A stretch of 64,000 bases of DNA from Curtobacterium sp. MCJR17_020. Its GTDB lineage: Bacteria > Actinomycetota > Actinomycetes > Actinomycetales > Microbacteriaceae. Under the pieces are notes generated by a model, which had not been told where the DNA came from, did no database searches, and worked only from the letters and a program-made list of their open reading frames with translations. The translations under genes were made by a program, and so were the position numbers. The stretch covers positions 2,232,001 to 2,296,000 of the forward strand of contig NZ_CP126260.1 of NCBI RefSeq assembly GCF_003234365.2, given 5' to 3'. Shown here piece by piece: positions 8,982-17,728 of this stretch; position 1 is the stretch's first letter, and every line of letters starts with the position of its first letter.

Positions 8982-9029
8982 GACGGACGGGAGGCCCGGT
9001 GCCAGCTGGCACCGGGCCTCCAGTCCGTC
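8982..9029 (-). terminator. 22-bp stem hairpin after proS
   Basis: Arms 8982-9003 and 9008-9029 pair with a single mismatch around a 4-base loop (AGCT). It lies directly downstream of the proS stop on the minus strand and upstream of nusA, so it should insulate the nusA block. It contains the recurrent GGACGGGAGGCCCG sequence. The rest of 8883-9041 holds no gene. Confidence 0.85.
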
Positions 9030-9041
9030 TCCTGGTGGCGT

Positions 9042-10793
9042 CTAGATCGCGCGGACCGCGTCGAGCAGCTCGGCGACCGGCACGTCGCGGCGTTTGCCGC
9101 TGGCACGGTTCCACAGCTCGACGACGCCGTCGGCGGCGCCGCGGCCGGCGACGACCACGATCGGCATGCCGAGCAGCTCGGCGTCGCGGAGCTTGACGCC
9201 GGGCGACACCTTCGGACGGTCGTCGTAGAGCACGTCGAACCGCTCGCCCTCGAGCTCGGCGACGATCGACGTCGCCAGCTCGTAGGCGACCTGGTCACGG
9301 CCGGTGGCGACGATGTGCACGTCGAACGGTGCGACGTTCTTCGGCCAGGCCAGGCCCTTGTCGTCATTGTGCGCCTCGGCCAGGATCGCCAGGATGCGCG
9401 TCACGCCGATGCCGTACGAGCCCATCGTGACGGTCGCGAGCTTGCCGTTCTCGTCCTGCACCTTGAGGCCCAGGGCCTCGGCGTACTTGCGGCCGAGCTG
9501 GAAGACGTGGCCGATCTCCATGCCGCGGGCGGTCTCGAGCGGACCCGAGCCGTCGGGCGACGGGTCCCCCGCGCGGACGTCGGAGACCTCGGCGACACCG
9601 TCGGCCACGAAGTCACGGCCGGCGACCAGGCCGGAGACGTGCACGCCGCGCTCGTTGGCGCCGGTGACCCATGCGGTGCCGTCGACCACGCGCGGGTCGA
9701 CGAAGTACCGGATGCCCGTGGCGCTGTCGGCGCCGAGGACCTGCGGGCCGATGTAGCCCTTGACCAGGCCCTTGTGCTTCTTGAAGTCGTCGTCGCCTGC
9801 GGCTTCGACCTCGGCCGGGGCGAACGCCACCTCGGCGCGCTTCAGGTCGACGTCGCGGTCACCCGGGAGGCCGACGACCACGACCTCGCGCGTGCCGTCC
9901 AGGTGGGTGAGGGCGAGGACGACGTTCTTCAGCGTGTCCGCGGCGGTCCACGGCGCACCGTCGCGCGGGGCGACCTCGTTCGCGTGCGCGACGAGCGTGT
10001 CGATCGTCGGGGTGTCCGACGACGGCAGGAGCACCGCGTCGGGCTGGCCCTCGATCGGCAGGGACGCGGGCACGGGCGTGACGTAGGCCTCGACGTTCGC
10101 CGCGTAGCCGTTGGCGCTGCGGACGAAGGTGTCCTCGCCCACGGCGATCGGGTGCAGGAACTCCTCCGACTTGGAGCCGCCCATCGCGCCGGCGTCCGCC
10201 TTGACGATGACGTACTCGAGGCCGAGGCGCGCGAAGATCTTCTCGTACGCGTCGCGCATGACCTGGTAGCTGCGCTCGAGGCCCTCGTCGGTGAGGTCGA
10301 ACGAGTAGGCGTCCTTCATGGTGAACTCGCGACCGCGCAGCAGACCCGCGCGCGGGCGTGCTTCGTCGCGGTACTTATCCTGGATCTGGAACAGCGTGAC
10401 GGGGAGGTCCTTGTACGACGAGTACAGGTCCTTCACCAGCAGCGCGAACATCTCTTCGTGCGTGGGGGCGAGCAGGTAGTCGGACCCCTTGCGGTCCTTC
10501 AGGCGGAACATGCCGTCGCCGTACTCGGTCCAGCGGTTCGTCGCCTCGTACGGCTCGCGCGGCAGCAGCGCCGGCAGGAGCACTTCCTGCGCCCCGGCCG
10601 CGACCATCTCGTCGCGGATGATCCCCTCGATCTTGGCGCGCACCCGGAGACCGAGCGGCAGCCAGGCGAAGATCCCCGGGGACTGGCGACGGACGTACCC
10701 GGCGCGGACGAGCAGCTTGTGGCTCGTCACCTCGGCGTCGGAGGGGTCGTCGCGGAGCGTACGGAGGAACAGATGCGAAAGCCGTGTGACCAC
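9042..10793 (-). CDS. proS: Prolyl-tRNA synthetase
   Basis: ProS charges tRNA-Pro. The 583-residue protein is the bacterial type: class II motif 1 and 2 regions (SPGIFAWLPLG, FQIQDKYRDEARPRAGLLRGREF), a large central insertion/editing domain (residues ~230-400, with HLDGTREVVVVGLPGDRDV), motif 3 (GSYGIGVTRILA), and a C-terminal anticodon-binding domain (VHIVATGRDQ, LYDDRPKVSPGVKLRDAEL). Start is GTG 10793. Its C-terminus is followed by a strong hairpin. Confidence 0.97.
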   Translation of the reverse strand: MVTRLSHLFLRTLRDDPSDAEVTSHKLLVRAGYVRRQSPGIFAWLPLGLRVRAKIEGIIRDEMVAAGAQEVLLPALLPREPYEATNRWTEYGDGMFRLKDRKGSDYLLAPTHEEMFALLVKDLYSSYKDLPVTLFQIQDKYRDEARPRAGLLRGREFTMKDAYSFDLTDEGLERSYQVMRDAYEKIFARLGLEYVIVKADAGAMGGSKSEEFLHPIAVGEDTFVRSANGYAANVEAYVTPVPASLPIEGQPDAVLLPSSDTPTIDTLVAHANEVAPRDGAPWTAADTLKNVVLALTHLDGTREVVVVGLPGDRDVDLKRAEVAFAPAEVEAAGDDDFKKHKGLVKGYIGPQVLGADSATGIRYFVDPRVVDGTAWVTGANERGVHVSGLVAGRDFVADGVAEVSDVRAGDPSPDGSGPLETARGMEIGHVFQLGRKYAEALGLKVQDENGKLATVTMGSYGIGVTRILAILAEAHNDDKGLAWPKNVAPFDVHIVATGRDQVAYELATSIVAELEGERFDVLYDDRPKVSPGVKLRDAELLGMPIVVVAGRGAADGVVELWNRASGKRRDVPVAELLDAVRAI

Positions 10794-10846
10794 GGGGCCA
10801 GCCTAGCGGCGTGCGCCGACCCGGACGAACGGTGCGACGCAGCGCG

Positions 10847-12001
10847 CTACGGGGTGGTGATGACCTCGGGGCTGCCGAGCGCGGCCTCCGGCCCCATCTC
10901 GTCGGCGATGCGGTTCGCCTCGGCGATCAGGGTCTGCACGATCTCGTGCTCCGGTACCGTCTTGACGACCTTGCCCTTGACGAAGATCTGGCCCTTGCCG
11001 TTGCCCGACGCCACGCCGAGGTCGGCCTCGCGCGCCTCGCCCGGGCCGTTCACGACGCAGCCCATGACGGCGACGCGCAGGGGGACGGACATGCCCTCGA
11101 GCCCCTTGGTGACGTCGTTCGCCAGCTGGTAGACGTCGACCTGGGCCCGGCCGCAGCTCGGGCAGGAGACGATCTCGAGCTTGCGCTCGCGCAGGTTGAG
11201 GGACTGCAGGATCTGCAGGCCGACCTTGACCTCTTGCGCGGGCGGCGCGGACAGGGACACGCGGATGGTGTCGCCGATGCCCTCGGCCAGCAGGATGCCG
11301 AACGCGGTGGCGCTCTTGATGGTGCCCTGGAACTCCGGGCCGGCCTCGGTCACACCGAGGTGCAGCGGCCAGTCGCCGGCGGCGGCGAGCTGTCGGTAGG
11401 CCTTGACCATGACGATCGGGTCGTTGTGCTTGACCGAGATCTTGAAGTCGTGGAAGTCGTGCTCCTCGAACAGGCTGGCTTCCCACACGGCGGACTCGAC
11501 GAGCGCCTCGGGTGTGGCCTTGCCGTACTTCTGCAGCAGGCTCGGCTCGAGCGACCCGGCGTTGACGCCGATGCGGAGCGACACACCTGCGGCCTTCGCC
11601 GCGGCGGCGATCGCACCGACCTGGTCGTCGAACTTGCGGATGTTGCCCGGGTTCACGCGGACAGCGGCGCAGCCGGCGTCGATCGCCTGGAACACGTACT
11701 TCGGCTGGAAGTGGATGTCGGCGATCACCGGGATCTGCGACTTCTTCGCGATGATCGGCAGCGCGTCGGCGTCTTCCTGCGTCGGCACGGCGACCCGGAC
11801 GATGTCGCAGCCGGAGGCCGTGAGCTCGGCGATCTGCTGCAGCGTCGCGTTGATGTTCGTCGTCGGGGTCGTGGTCATCGACTGGACGGACACCGGAGCG
11901 TCGCCGCCCACGAGCACCTTGCCGACCCGGATCTGGCGCGACTTGCGTCGGGGGGCGAGGGTTTCGGGCGACTTGGGCATACCGAGGTTCACAGCGGGCA
12001 C
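10847..12001 (-). CDS. ispG: 4-hydroxy-3-methylbut-2-enyl diphosphate synthase IspG
   Basis: IspG carries out the penultimate MEP-pathway step, reducing MEcPP to HMBPP with a [4Fe-4S] cluster. The 384-residue protein has VSVQSMTTTPTTN, IADIHFQPKYV, VRVNPGNIRKFDDQ, and the C-terminal cluster cysteines in SCPSCGR and MGCVVNGPGEA. Start GTG 12001. It is encoded downstream of dxr and the RseP protease on the same strand, a conserved actinobacterial dxr-rseP-ispG grouping here interrupted by two extra genes. Confidence 0.97.
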   Translation of the reverse strand: MPAVNLGMPKSPETLAPRRKSRQIRVGKVLVGGDAPVSVQSMTTTPTTNINATLQQIAELTASGCDIVRVAVPTQEDADALPIIAKKSQIPVIADIHFQPKYVFQAIDAGCAAVRVNPGNIRKFDDQVGAIAAAAKAAGVSLRIGVNAGSLEPSLLQKYGKATPEALVESAVWEASLFEEHDFHDFKISVKHNDPIVMVKAYRQLAAAGDWPLHLGVTEAGPEFQGTIKSATAFGILLAEGIGDTIRVSLSAPPAQEVKVGLQILQSLNLRERKLEIVSCPSCGRAQVDVYQLANDVTKGLEGMSVPLRVAVMGCVVNGPGEAREADLGVASGNGKGQIFVKGKVVKTVPEHEIVQTLIAEANRIADEMGPEAALGSPEVITTP

Positions 12002-12054
12002 GTGAGCACTCTACGCGCTCGCTCTGATCGACCCGGCCCGGTCACACCGGACGT

Positions 12055-12663
12055 TCAGAGCCGCGCGGCGCTGTCCACCACGGTGATGAGCGGCGCGTAC
12101 AGCCGCATCGCGTCGAGGGCGCGCTCGTGGTCGGCGTCGCTCGCCCCGGCGCAGGCGTCCGCCACGACCGTCACGGTCGCTCCGGCGTCCGCCGCCGCCA
12201 GGGCTGTGGACAGGACGCAGCAGTCGGTCGACACGCCCGTGAGCACCAGGTGCGGGTGGTCGCCGACGACTGCCTGGAGGCCCGTCCCCCACTTGCCGAA
12301 CGTCGGCTCGGTCACGACGGGGTCGTTCCGGTCCCCTGCCGCACTCGCGAAGGGTTCGGTCAGCGCGTACAGCGGGTCGGCGTCCGGCACGAGGGCGAAG
12401 GGCCACTCGCGGTAGTACGGCACCCAGGCGCCCTGCGGGCGCTGGGGTGCGACGAACCGGGTGAACACCGTGCGTCCGGTGAAGCGGGGCAGCAGACGCT
12501 CGATGCCGACACCGGCGTGGTCGTACCGCGGCGCCGCCCACGGGGACTCCCCCGTGAAGAGCTGCTGCATGTCGATGACGACGAGCCAGGCGTCGTCGGG
12601 GACGCTCGTGCTCCCCGACGTGCTCACCGCTCCGCTCACCGACGTGCTCACCGCTCCGCTCAC
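12055..12663 (-). CDS. Isochorismatase-family cysteine hydrolase
   Basis: This 202-residue protein has the family's D-K-C triad: D31 in VVIDMQQLF, K124 in TFGKWGTG and probably C149 in GVSTDCCV. Members include nicotinamidase, isochorismatase, and N-carbamoyl/ureido hydrolases; the substrate cannot be told from sequence. The start overlaps the permease stop (GTGA, 12660-12663), but three further in-frame GTGs lie within a 24-bp tandem duplication, so the true start could be 12663, 12651, 12639 or 12627. Coupling to an NCS1 permease suggests salvage or breakdown of a nucleobase-like or amide compound (inference). Confidence 0.85.
   Translation of the reverse strand: MSGAVSTSVSGAVSTSGSTSVPDDAWLVVIDMQQLFTGESPWAAPRYDHAGVGIERLLPRFTGRTVFTRFVAPQRPQGAWVPYYREWPFALVPDADPLYALTEPFASAAGDRNDPVVTEPTFGKWGTGLQAVVGDHPHLVLTGVSTDCCVLSTALAAADAGATVTVVADACAGASDADHERALDAMRLYAPLITVVDSAARL
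12616..12663 (-). repeat. Perfect 24-bp tandem duplication at a gene start
   Basis: Positions 12616-12663 hold two identical 24-bp copies, each made of two related 12-bp units that begin with GTG on the minus strand. They encode the peptide VSGAVSTS twice and supply four in-frame GTG codons at the start of the cysteine hydrolase. Confidence 0.9.
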
Positions 12664-14132
12664 CGCTGTGCTTCCTGGCGCCGGACGGAGCCCCGGGCGA
12701 ACAACAGGGTGCCGAGGAACCCGACGACGAGGGCGACCAGCACACCGAGGTTCGCGTAGGCCCAGGCGCCCTTCCGTCCGCCGAGGCCGAGCGGCTCGAG
12801 CAGGTAGCCCTGCCACGACAGCCAAGCCGGTGACGCCAGCGTGACGAGGCCCCATCCGAGCGCCGTGCCGACCGCGACCAGGGCGATCGCGCTCCACCGG
12901 ACGTCGCCGTACCGGCCGTGACGGTCGTCGAGCTCGCCTTCGGCGTAGGCAGTGCGACGCAGCAGGACGTCGGCGACGAAGATGCCGGCCCAGACCGCGA
13001 TCGGCACGCCGAGGGTGATGAGGAACGCCTGGAACGGACCGACGAAGTCCTTCGCGAAGAACGCGATGTAGATCGCACCCGCGACCATGAACACACCGTC
13101 GACCCCGGCGGCGACCGGCCGTGGGATCTTGACGCCGACGCTCAGCAGTGCGAGGCCCGACGAGTAGATGTCGAGCACCGCGCCGCCGACGAGCCCGAGG
13201 ATCGCGACGAGGGCGAACGGGATCAGGAACCACACCGGCAGGATCGTGGTGAGCGCGCCGATCGGGTCGGCACCGATCGCCACGTTCAGGTCCGGCGAGG
13301 ACCCGGCGAGCAGGACACCGAAGACCACGAGGATCGCCGGTGCGAGGGCACCGCCGAAGGTCGTCCACCCGACGACTCCCCCGGTGGACGACGACCGCGG
13401 CAGGTACCGGGAGTAGTCGGCAGCGGCGTTCACCCAGCCCAGCCCGAAGCCGGTCATCACGAGCACGAGCGCACCGATGAACTGCTGGCTGCTGCCCGTC
13501 GGCATCGCGGCGACCGCGGCGAAGTCGATGGACGGCACGGCGAGCACGACGTAGACGACGGTGAGCACCCCCGTGATGACCGTGATCCAGGTCTGCAGGC
13601 GCATGATCACGTCGAAGCCCGCGACGCCGGCCCCGACCACGAGCGCGGCGACCACGACGAGGGCGACGACCTTCGTCAGCACCCCGCCGTCCCAGCCGAG
13701 CTCGGTGAAGACCGTCGAGGTCGCGAGGACCGCCAGTGCGGCGAGGGAGGTCTCCCACCCGACGGTGAGGATCCAGCTGAGGAACGAGGGCACCCGGTTG
13801 CCGCGGACCCCGAAGGCCGCGCGGCTCAGCACCATCGTCGGCGCCGACCCCCGCTTGCCGGCGATCGCGACGACGCCGCACAGCAGGAACGAGAACACCA
13901 CCCCGATGACCGAGACGACGGTGGCCTGCCAGAACGAGATGCCGAAGCTGACGACGAAGGACCCGTAGGCGATGCCGAGGACGGAGATGTTCGCCGCGAA
14001 CCACGGCCAGAAGAGTCCCCGCGGGGTGCCCTTGCGGTCGGACTCGGCGATGACGTCGAGACCCTGCCGTTCGACGGTGCGGACCTCGGGCGCGGCGGTG
14101 GTGGGCCCGGAGTTCGTGGGCGCTGTGCTCAT
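12660..14132 (-). CDS. NCS1-family permease (purine/cytosine/allantoin type)
   Basis: This 490-residue integral membrane protein begins with a hydrophilic tail containing RQGLDVIAESDRKGTPRGLFWPWFAANIS, the usual NCS1 opening, and goes on to ~12 membrane segments. Motifs near the start (GISFWQA, GKRGSAPTMVLSRAAFG) match the nucleobase:cation symporter-1 family, which imports cytosine, uracil, allantoin, hydantoins or thiamine. The exact substrate is unknown. It is translationally coupled to the following cysteine hydrolase, so uptake and hydrolysis of one compound is likely. Confidence 0.9.
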   Translation of the reverse strand: MSTAPTNSGPTTAAPEVRTVERQGLDVIAESDRKGTPRGLFWPWFAANISVLGIAYGSFVVSFGISFWQATVVSVIGVVFSFLLCGVVAIAGKRGSAPTMVLSRAAFGVRGNRVPSFLSWILTVGWETSLAALAVLATSTVFTELGWDGGVLTKVVALVVVAALVVGAGVAGFDVIMRLQTWITVITGVLTVVYVVLAVPSIDFAAVAAMPTGSSQQFIGALVLVMTGFGLGWVNAAADYSRYLPRSSSTGGVVGWTTFGGALAPAILVVFGVLLAGSSPDLNVAIGADPIGALTTILPVWFLIPFALVAILGLVGGAVLDIYSSGLALLSVGVKIPRPVAAGVDGVFMVAGAIYIAFFAKDFVGPFQAFLITLGVPIAVWAGIFVADVLLRRTAYAEGELDDRHGRYGDVRWSAIALVAVGTALGWGLVTLASPAWLSWQGYLLEPLGLGGRKGAWAYANLGVLVALVVGFLGTLLFARGSVRRQEAQR

Positions 14133-14156
14133 CCGCTGAGCGTAGCGCCGCAGCGA

Positions 14157-15518
14157 CTACCCGAACAGGTTCACGGGCCGAACGATGTCGGCGTAGATCA
14201 GCAGCGCGCTCATCCCCGCCAGCAGCACCACGACGATCATCGTGAGCGGCATCGTCTTGGCCAGGTCGATGGGGCCCGGGTCCGCCTTGCCGACGAGCGT
14301 GAAGGACCGTCGCTTGATCGCCTCCCACAGGGCGCCGGCGATGTGCCCGCCGTCGAGCGGCAGCAGCGGCACCATGTTCAGCACGAACAGGCCGATGTTC
14401 AGCGAGGCCAGCAGCCCGAGGATCGTGTACGCCTTGTCGACCACCGGCACGCCGCTCATCGACGAGACCTCGCCGATCGCTCGGCCGACACCGACGACCG
14501 ACACGGGGCTGTCCTGCGACCGCTCCTGCGCGCCGAACGCCGCGTTCCAGACGGCGACCAGTCGCTGCGGCAGGTCGATGATGAGGTGCGCCGACGCGGC
14601 GATCTGCGCACCCGTCGCGGGCAGGACCTCGGCCGGCGACTGCCGCACGAGCGACTGCCCGATGCTGACGCCGACGACGCCGACCCGCTGGGTCTTCGTG
14701 GTGCCGTCGTCGTTCGTGACGACCTTGCCCTCGGCGTCGTAGACGTCGCGGGTGGCGGTCGTCGGGGTGATCTCGAGCGTCTTCCGGGCACCGTCGCGCT
14801 CGACGACGACCGTCACCTGCTCGCCGGCCGACTTCTGGAAGACCTCGGAGACGCGCGCGATGGTCGGGTCCTGCTCACCGTTCACCGAGAGCACGACGTC
14901 GCCGGATGCGATGCCGGCCTGCTTCGCCGGCGACTCCGCATCGCCCGACGTGCACTCGGTCGTCTGGCTGGTCGGCAGGACGCAGTCGACGCTCGACGTG
15001 AACGTCGTGGTCGGCGACCCGAAGCCGCACAGCAGCACGCCGAACAGCACGATCCCGATCACCAGGTTCATCGCCGGGCCCGCGACCATCACGATGATGC
15101 GCTTCCACGGGGTCAGTCGGTAGAAGGCGCGGGAGTCGTCGCCGCCGGAGTCCGCGATCTGCTCGGCGCTGGCCTGGCGGGCGTCCTGCACGAACGCGCC
15201 GTACATGCCGGTGTTCGTGATCGCACTCGGGCGGCCGGAGGCACGCGGCTTGAGCATGCCGACCATCGAGATGTAGCCGCCGAGCAGGATCGGGCGGATG
15301 CCGTACTCGGTCTCACCCCGCTTGAACGACCACATGGCCTTGCCGAACCCCAGCGAGTACTGCGTCACCTTGACGTTGAACAGCTTCGCGAAGGACAGGT
15401 GCCCCAGCTCGTGGAGTCCGATCGAGACCAGCAGGCCGATGATGAAGACGACCACGCCGAGGACGAAGAGCAGGACGGATTCGACGGTCACCGGGAAAGG
15501 GTACGGGACGCTTGCCAT
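14157..15518 (-). CDS. RseP/Rip1-type intramembrane zinc metalloprotease
   Basis: This 453-residue M50 site-2 protease has the zinc motif HELGH in its first membrane segment (residues ~37-41), a central PDZ region (AGIASGDVVLSVNGEQ), and the second catalytic motif NMVPLLPLDGGH near the C-terminus, with about four membrane helices. Such enzymes cleave anti-sigma factors and signal peptides in the membrane; Rip1 does so in mycobacteria. The start at ATG 15518 lacks a clear ribosome site; GTG ~27 bases on (VTVESVLLFVLG) is an alternative. It follows dxr. Confidence 0.93.
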   Translation of the reverse strand: MASVPYPFPVTVESVLLFVLGVVVFIIGLLVSIGLHELGHLSFAKLFNVKVTQYSLGFGKAMWSFKRGETEYGIRPILLGGYISMVGMLKPRASGRPSAITNTGMYGAFVQDARQASAEQIADSGGDDSRAFYRLTPWKRIIVMVAGPAMNLVIGIVLFGVLLCGFGSPTTTFTSSVDCVLPTSQTTECTSGDAESPAKQAGIASGDVVLSVNGEQDPTIARVSEVFQKSAGEQVTVVVERDGARKTLEITPTTATRDVYDAEGKVVTNDDGTTKTQRVGVVGVSIGQSLVRQSPAEVLPATGAQIAASAHLIIDLPQRLVAVWNAAFGAQERSQDSPVSVVGVGRAIGEVSSMSGVPVVDKAYTILGLLASLNIGLFVLNMVPLLPLDGGHIAGALWEAIKRRSFTLVGKADPGPIDLAKTMPLTMIVVVLLAGMSALLIYADIVRPVNLFG

Positions 15519-15612
15519 GACGGAGCCGAGCGCCGTCTGAGAGGTGGGACGGGCCTCTCCCCACCAGCACGGCCGTCCCGCCGCTGGCGCGTCGCGCCGG
15601 AACCGGCGGTGT

Positions 15613-15655
15613 GGGCCCAGTCCGTCACGTGGTGACCAAGCGACGGACGGGAGGC
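15613..15655 (-). terminator. Possible imperfect hairpin after dxr
   Basis: GTCCGTC at 15620-15626 pairs with GACGGAC at 15642-15648, with a nested TCAC/GTGA pair in the loop; the second arm continues into GGGAGG, part of the recurring intergenic element. It is downstream of the dxr stop. The remaining intergenic bases to 15519 show another short inverted pair (15543-15565) and nothing else. Confidence 0.5.
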
Positions 15656-15665
15656 GCGACCCGCG

Positions 15666-16748
15666 TCAGTGGGACAGCGCGCGGTCCGCCGCGGCGCGGG
15701 CCCAGTGCTCCGCCGCCAGCACGCCGTCGAGTGACGGCTCCCCCGCCACGTGCTCGTCGACGACGCGCTCGACCGTGTCGACGATGTCGAGGAACCCGAT
15801 GGCGCCCGCGTGGAACGCGGCCACGGCCTGCTCGTTCGCCGCGTTGAACACGGCCGGGAAGGTCCCGCCGAGCTCACCGACACGCTTGGCGAGCGCGACC
15901 GCGCCGAACGCGTCGGTGTCGAGCGGCTCGAAGGTCCAGGTGCTCGCCGTGGTCCAGTCGAGCGGCACGCCGACCCCGGGCACGCGGTCCGGCCACGCCA
16001 AGCCGAGCGCGATCGGCAGACGCATGTCCGGCGGCGAGGCCTGCGCGATGGTGGAGCCGTCGACGAACTCGACCATCGAGTGCACGATCGACTGCGCGTG
16101 CACCGTGACGTCGATGCGGTCGTACGGCACACCGAAGAGCAGGTGGGCCTCGATGACCTCGAGGCCCTTGTTGACGAGCGTGGCGGAGTTCGTCGTGACG
16201 ACGAGTCCCATGTCCCACGTCGGGTGCGCCAGCGCCTGCGCCGGGGTGACGTCGCGGAGCTGCTCGCGGGTGCGGCCGCGGAACGGACCGCCGCTCGCCG
16301 TCAGGACGAGCCGCTGCACCTCGGTGTCGGCACCGGAGCGGAGCGCCTGCGCGATCGCCGAGTGCTCACTGTCCACGGGGACGATCTGGCCCGGCGCTGC
16401 GGCCTGCTGCACCAGGGAACCGCCCACGATGAGGCTCTCCTTGTTGGCGAGCGCCAGGGTCGCACCGGTCTCGAGCACCGCCAGCGTCGGCCCGAGGCCG
16501 ACCGACCCCGTGATGCCGTTCAGGACGACGTCGGCCTCGACGCTGCGGACGAGCCGCTCGGAGTCCTGCGCCCCGAACGCCGTGTCGCGCACGCCGAACC
16601 GCGCGGCCTGTTCGGCGACCAGGGCCCGGTTGCTGCCGGCGGTCAGTCCGACGACCTCGAACCGGTCGGGGTTGCGGGCGACGACGTCGAGCGCCTGCGT
16701 GCCGATCGAGCCGGTACTGCCGAGGACGACGAAGCGGCGCCGGGCCAT
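15666..16748 (-). CDS. dxr: 1-deoxy-D-xylulose 5-phosphate reductoisomerase
   Basis: Dxr (IspC) converts DXP to MEP, the committed step of the MEP pathway, using NADPH. Start ATG 16748 (MARRRFVVLGSTGSIGTQAL) gives 360 residues; longer upstream reading overlaps the FKBP gene. Diagnostic motifs are GSTGSIG (NADPH), ANKESLIVGG, DSEHSA, ASGGPFR and HPTWDMG. It lies 2 bases after the FKBP lipoprotein gene and upstream of the RseP protease. Confidence 0.97.
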   Translation of the reverse strand: MARRRFVVLGSTGSIGTQALDVVARNPDRFEVVGLTAGSNRALVAEQAARFGVRDTAFGAQDSERLVRSVEADVVLNGITGSVGLGPTLAVLETGATLALANKESLIVGGSLVQQAAAPGQIVPVDSEHSAIAQALRSGADTEVQRLVLTASGGPFRGRTREQLRDVTPAQALAHPTWDMGLVVTTNSATLVNKGLEVIEAHLLFGVPYDRIDVTVHAQSIVHSMVEFVDGSTIAQASPPDMRLPIALGLAWPDRVPGVGVPLDWTTASTWTFEPLDTDAFGAVALAKRVGELGGTFPAVFNAANEQAVAAFHAGAIGFLDIVDTVERVVDEHVAGEPSLDGVLAAEHWARAAADRALSH

Positions 16749-16750
16749 GG

Positions 16751-17722
16751 TCAGCCCTTCGCGAGGATGTCGACCACGAAGACGAGCGTGGCGTTCTTCG
16801 GGATGCCCGACCCCTCCTGCGGGTTCGCGCCGTAGGCGTCCTCCGGCGTGGCGACGATCAGCACCTGGGAGCCGACCTTCTGGCCGACGAGCCCGGTGAC
16901 GAAGCCCTTGATGAGTGCGCTCTCGGAGACCGTGAAGGTCGTCGGGGCGCCCTTCGACCACGAGGAGTCGAACTCCTTGCCGGTGCTGTAGACGACGCCC
17001 TTGTACTGCACCAGGGCGGTGTCGCCGTCGGCGATGGACGCGCCGTCACCCTGCTTGAGGACCTCGACGGTCGTCTTGGTCGGGGCCTTCACGCCGTCGG
17101 GGATCGTGATCTCCGGCTCGCCGGACGCCTTGTCCTCGACCGTCGGCAGGCCGGGGTCCTGGTCCTGCGGGGTGCCGCTCGCCTTGGTGGGGGTCTGCGC
17201 GACGACGTCCGCGACCACGACGATCTCGCCACCGGTGTTGAAGCCGAGCGCCGAGGACTGCCCCACCGCTGCCACACGGTCGCCCACCTTCGAGCAGGCG
17301 AGCAGGGCGCCGAAGCCCGATCCACCGACGGACAGGACCTGCGGGTTGCCCTCGTCGAAGCCGACCGTGCCGAGCTTCTTGGCGTCCTTGGCCTCGTAGA
17401 CCGTGTACGACACCTGGGCGTAGTCGCCCTCGTCCAACGACGCGCCCTTGCCCGAGACGAGCTTCGTGGCCTGCGGCGTCTTCGCCGACAGACCGGCCGC
17501 GAACTTGACCGTCGGGGCCTTCGCGCCGCCGAACGAGCCGGTCGCCCGGATCGAGTCAGAGGCCTTGCCGGGGTCGGGGCAGGACGTGATCGCCGAGGCG
17601 GTCGCGCTGGCGGTCGGGGTCGGCGAGGCCGTGGACCCGTCCGAACCGGAGCCGGAGCATGCGGCGAGTCCCAGCACGACGGCGGGGACGAGGGCGATCG
17701 GGAGCAGGCGCAGACGCTTCAC
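16751..17722 (-). CDS. FKBP-type peptidyl-prolyl isomerase lipoprotein
   Basis: The 323-residue protein has a signal peptide with a lipobox (VLGLAAC), a Ser/Thr-rich linker, and two FKBP-like modules. The second (residues ~200-323) is canonical, with VQYKGVVYSTGKEFDSSW, FVTGLVGQKVGSQVLIV and the final NATLVFVVDIL. The first (~90-190) keeps the outline (QVSYTVYEA, ACSKVGDRVAAV) but is diverged. It probably folds exported proteins at the outer face of the membrane. The gene sits between an OsmC gene and dxr on one strand. Confidence 0.9.
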   Translation of the reverse strand: MKRLRLLPIALVPAVVLGLAACSGSGSDGSTASPTPTASATASAITSCPDPGKASDSIRATGSFGGAKAPTVKFAAGLSAKTPQATKLVSGKGASLDEGDYAQVSYTVYEAKDAKKLGTVGFDEGNPQVLSVGGSGFGALLACSKVGDRVAAVGQSSALGFNTGGEIVVVADVVAQTPTKASGTPQDQDPGLPTVEDKASGEPEITIPDGVKAPTKTTVEVLKQGDGASIADGDTALVQYKGVVYSTGKEFDSSWSKGAPTTFTVSESALIKGFVTGLVGQKVGSQVLIVATPEDAYGANPQEGSGIPKNATLVFVVDILAKG

Positions 17723-17728
17723 GGAAAC

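Noticed and set aside
8883..10846. A T-box or other aminoacyl-tRNA-sensing leader upstream of proS or argS
   Set aside because: The 53 bases before proS and the short gap before argS are too small for a T-box, and no T-box sequence is seen.
12055..14328. A 757-residue minus-strand frame that could be read as one protein
   Set aside because: Only its last ~200 residues look like protein (the cysteine hydrolase). The rest is out of frame with the NCS1 permease, which occupies the same bases in another frame with clear membrane helices.
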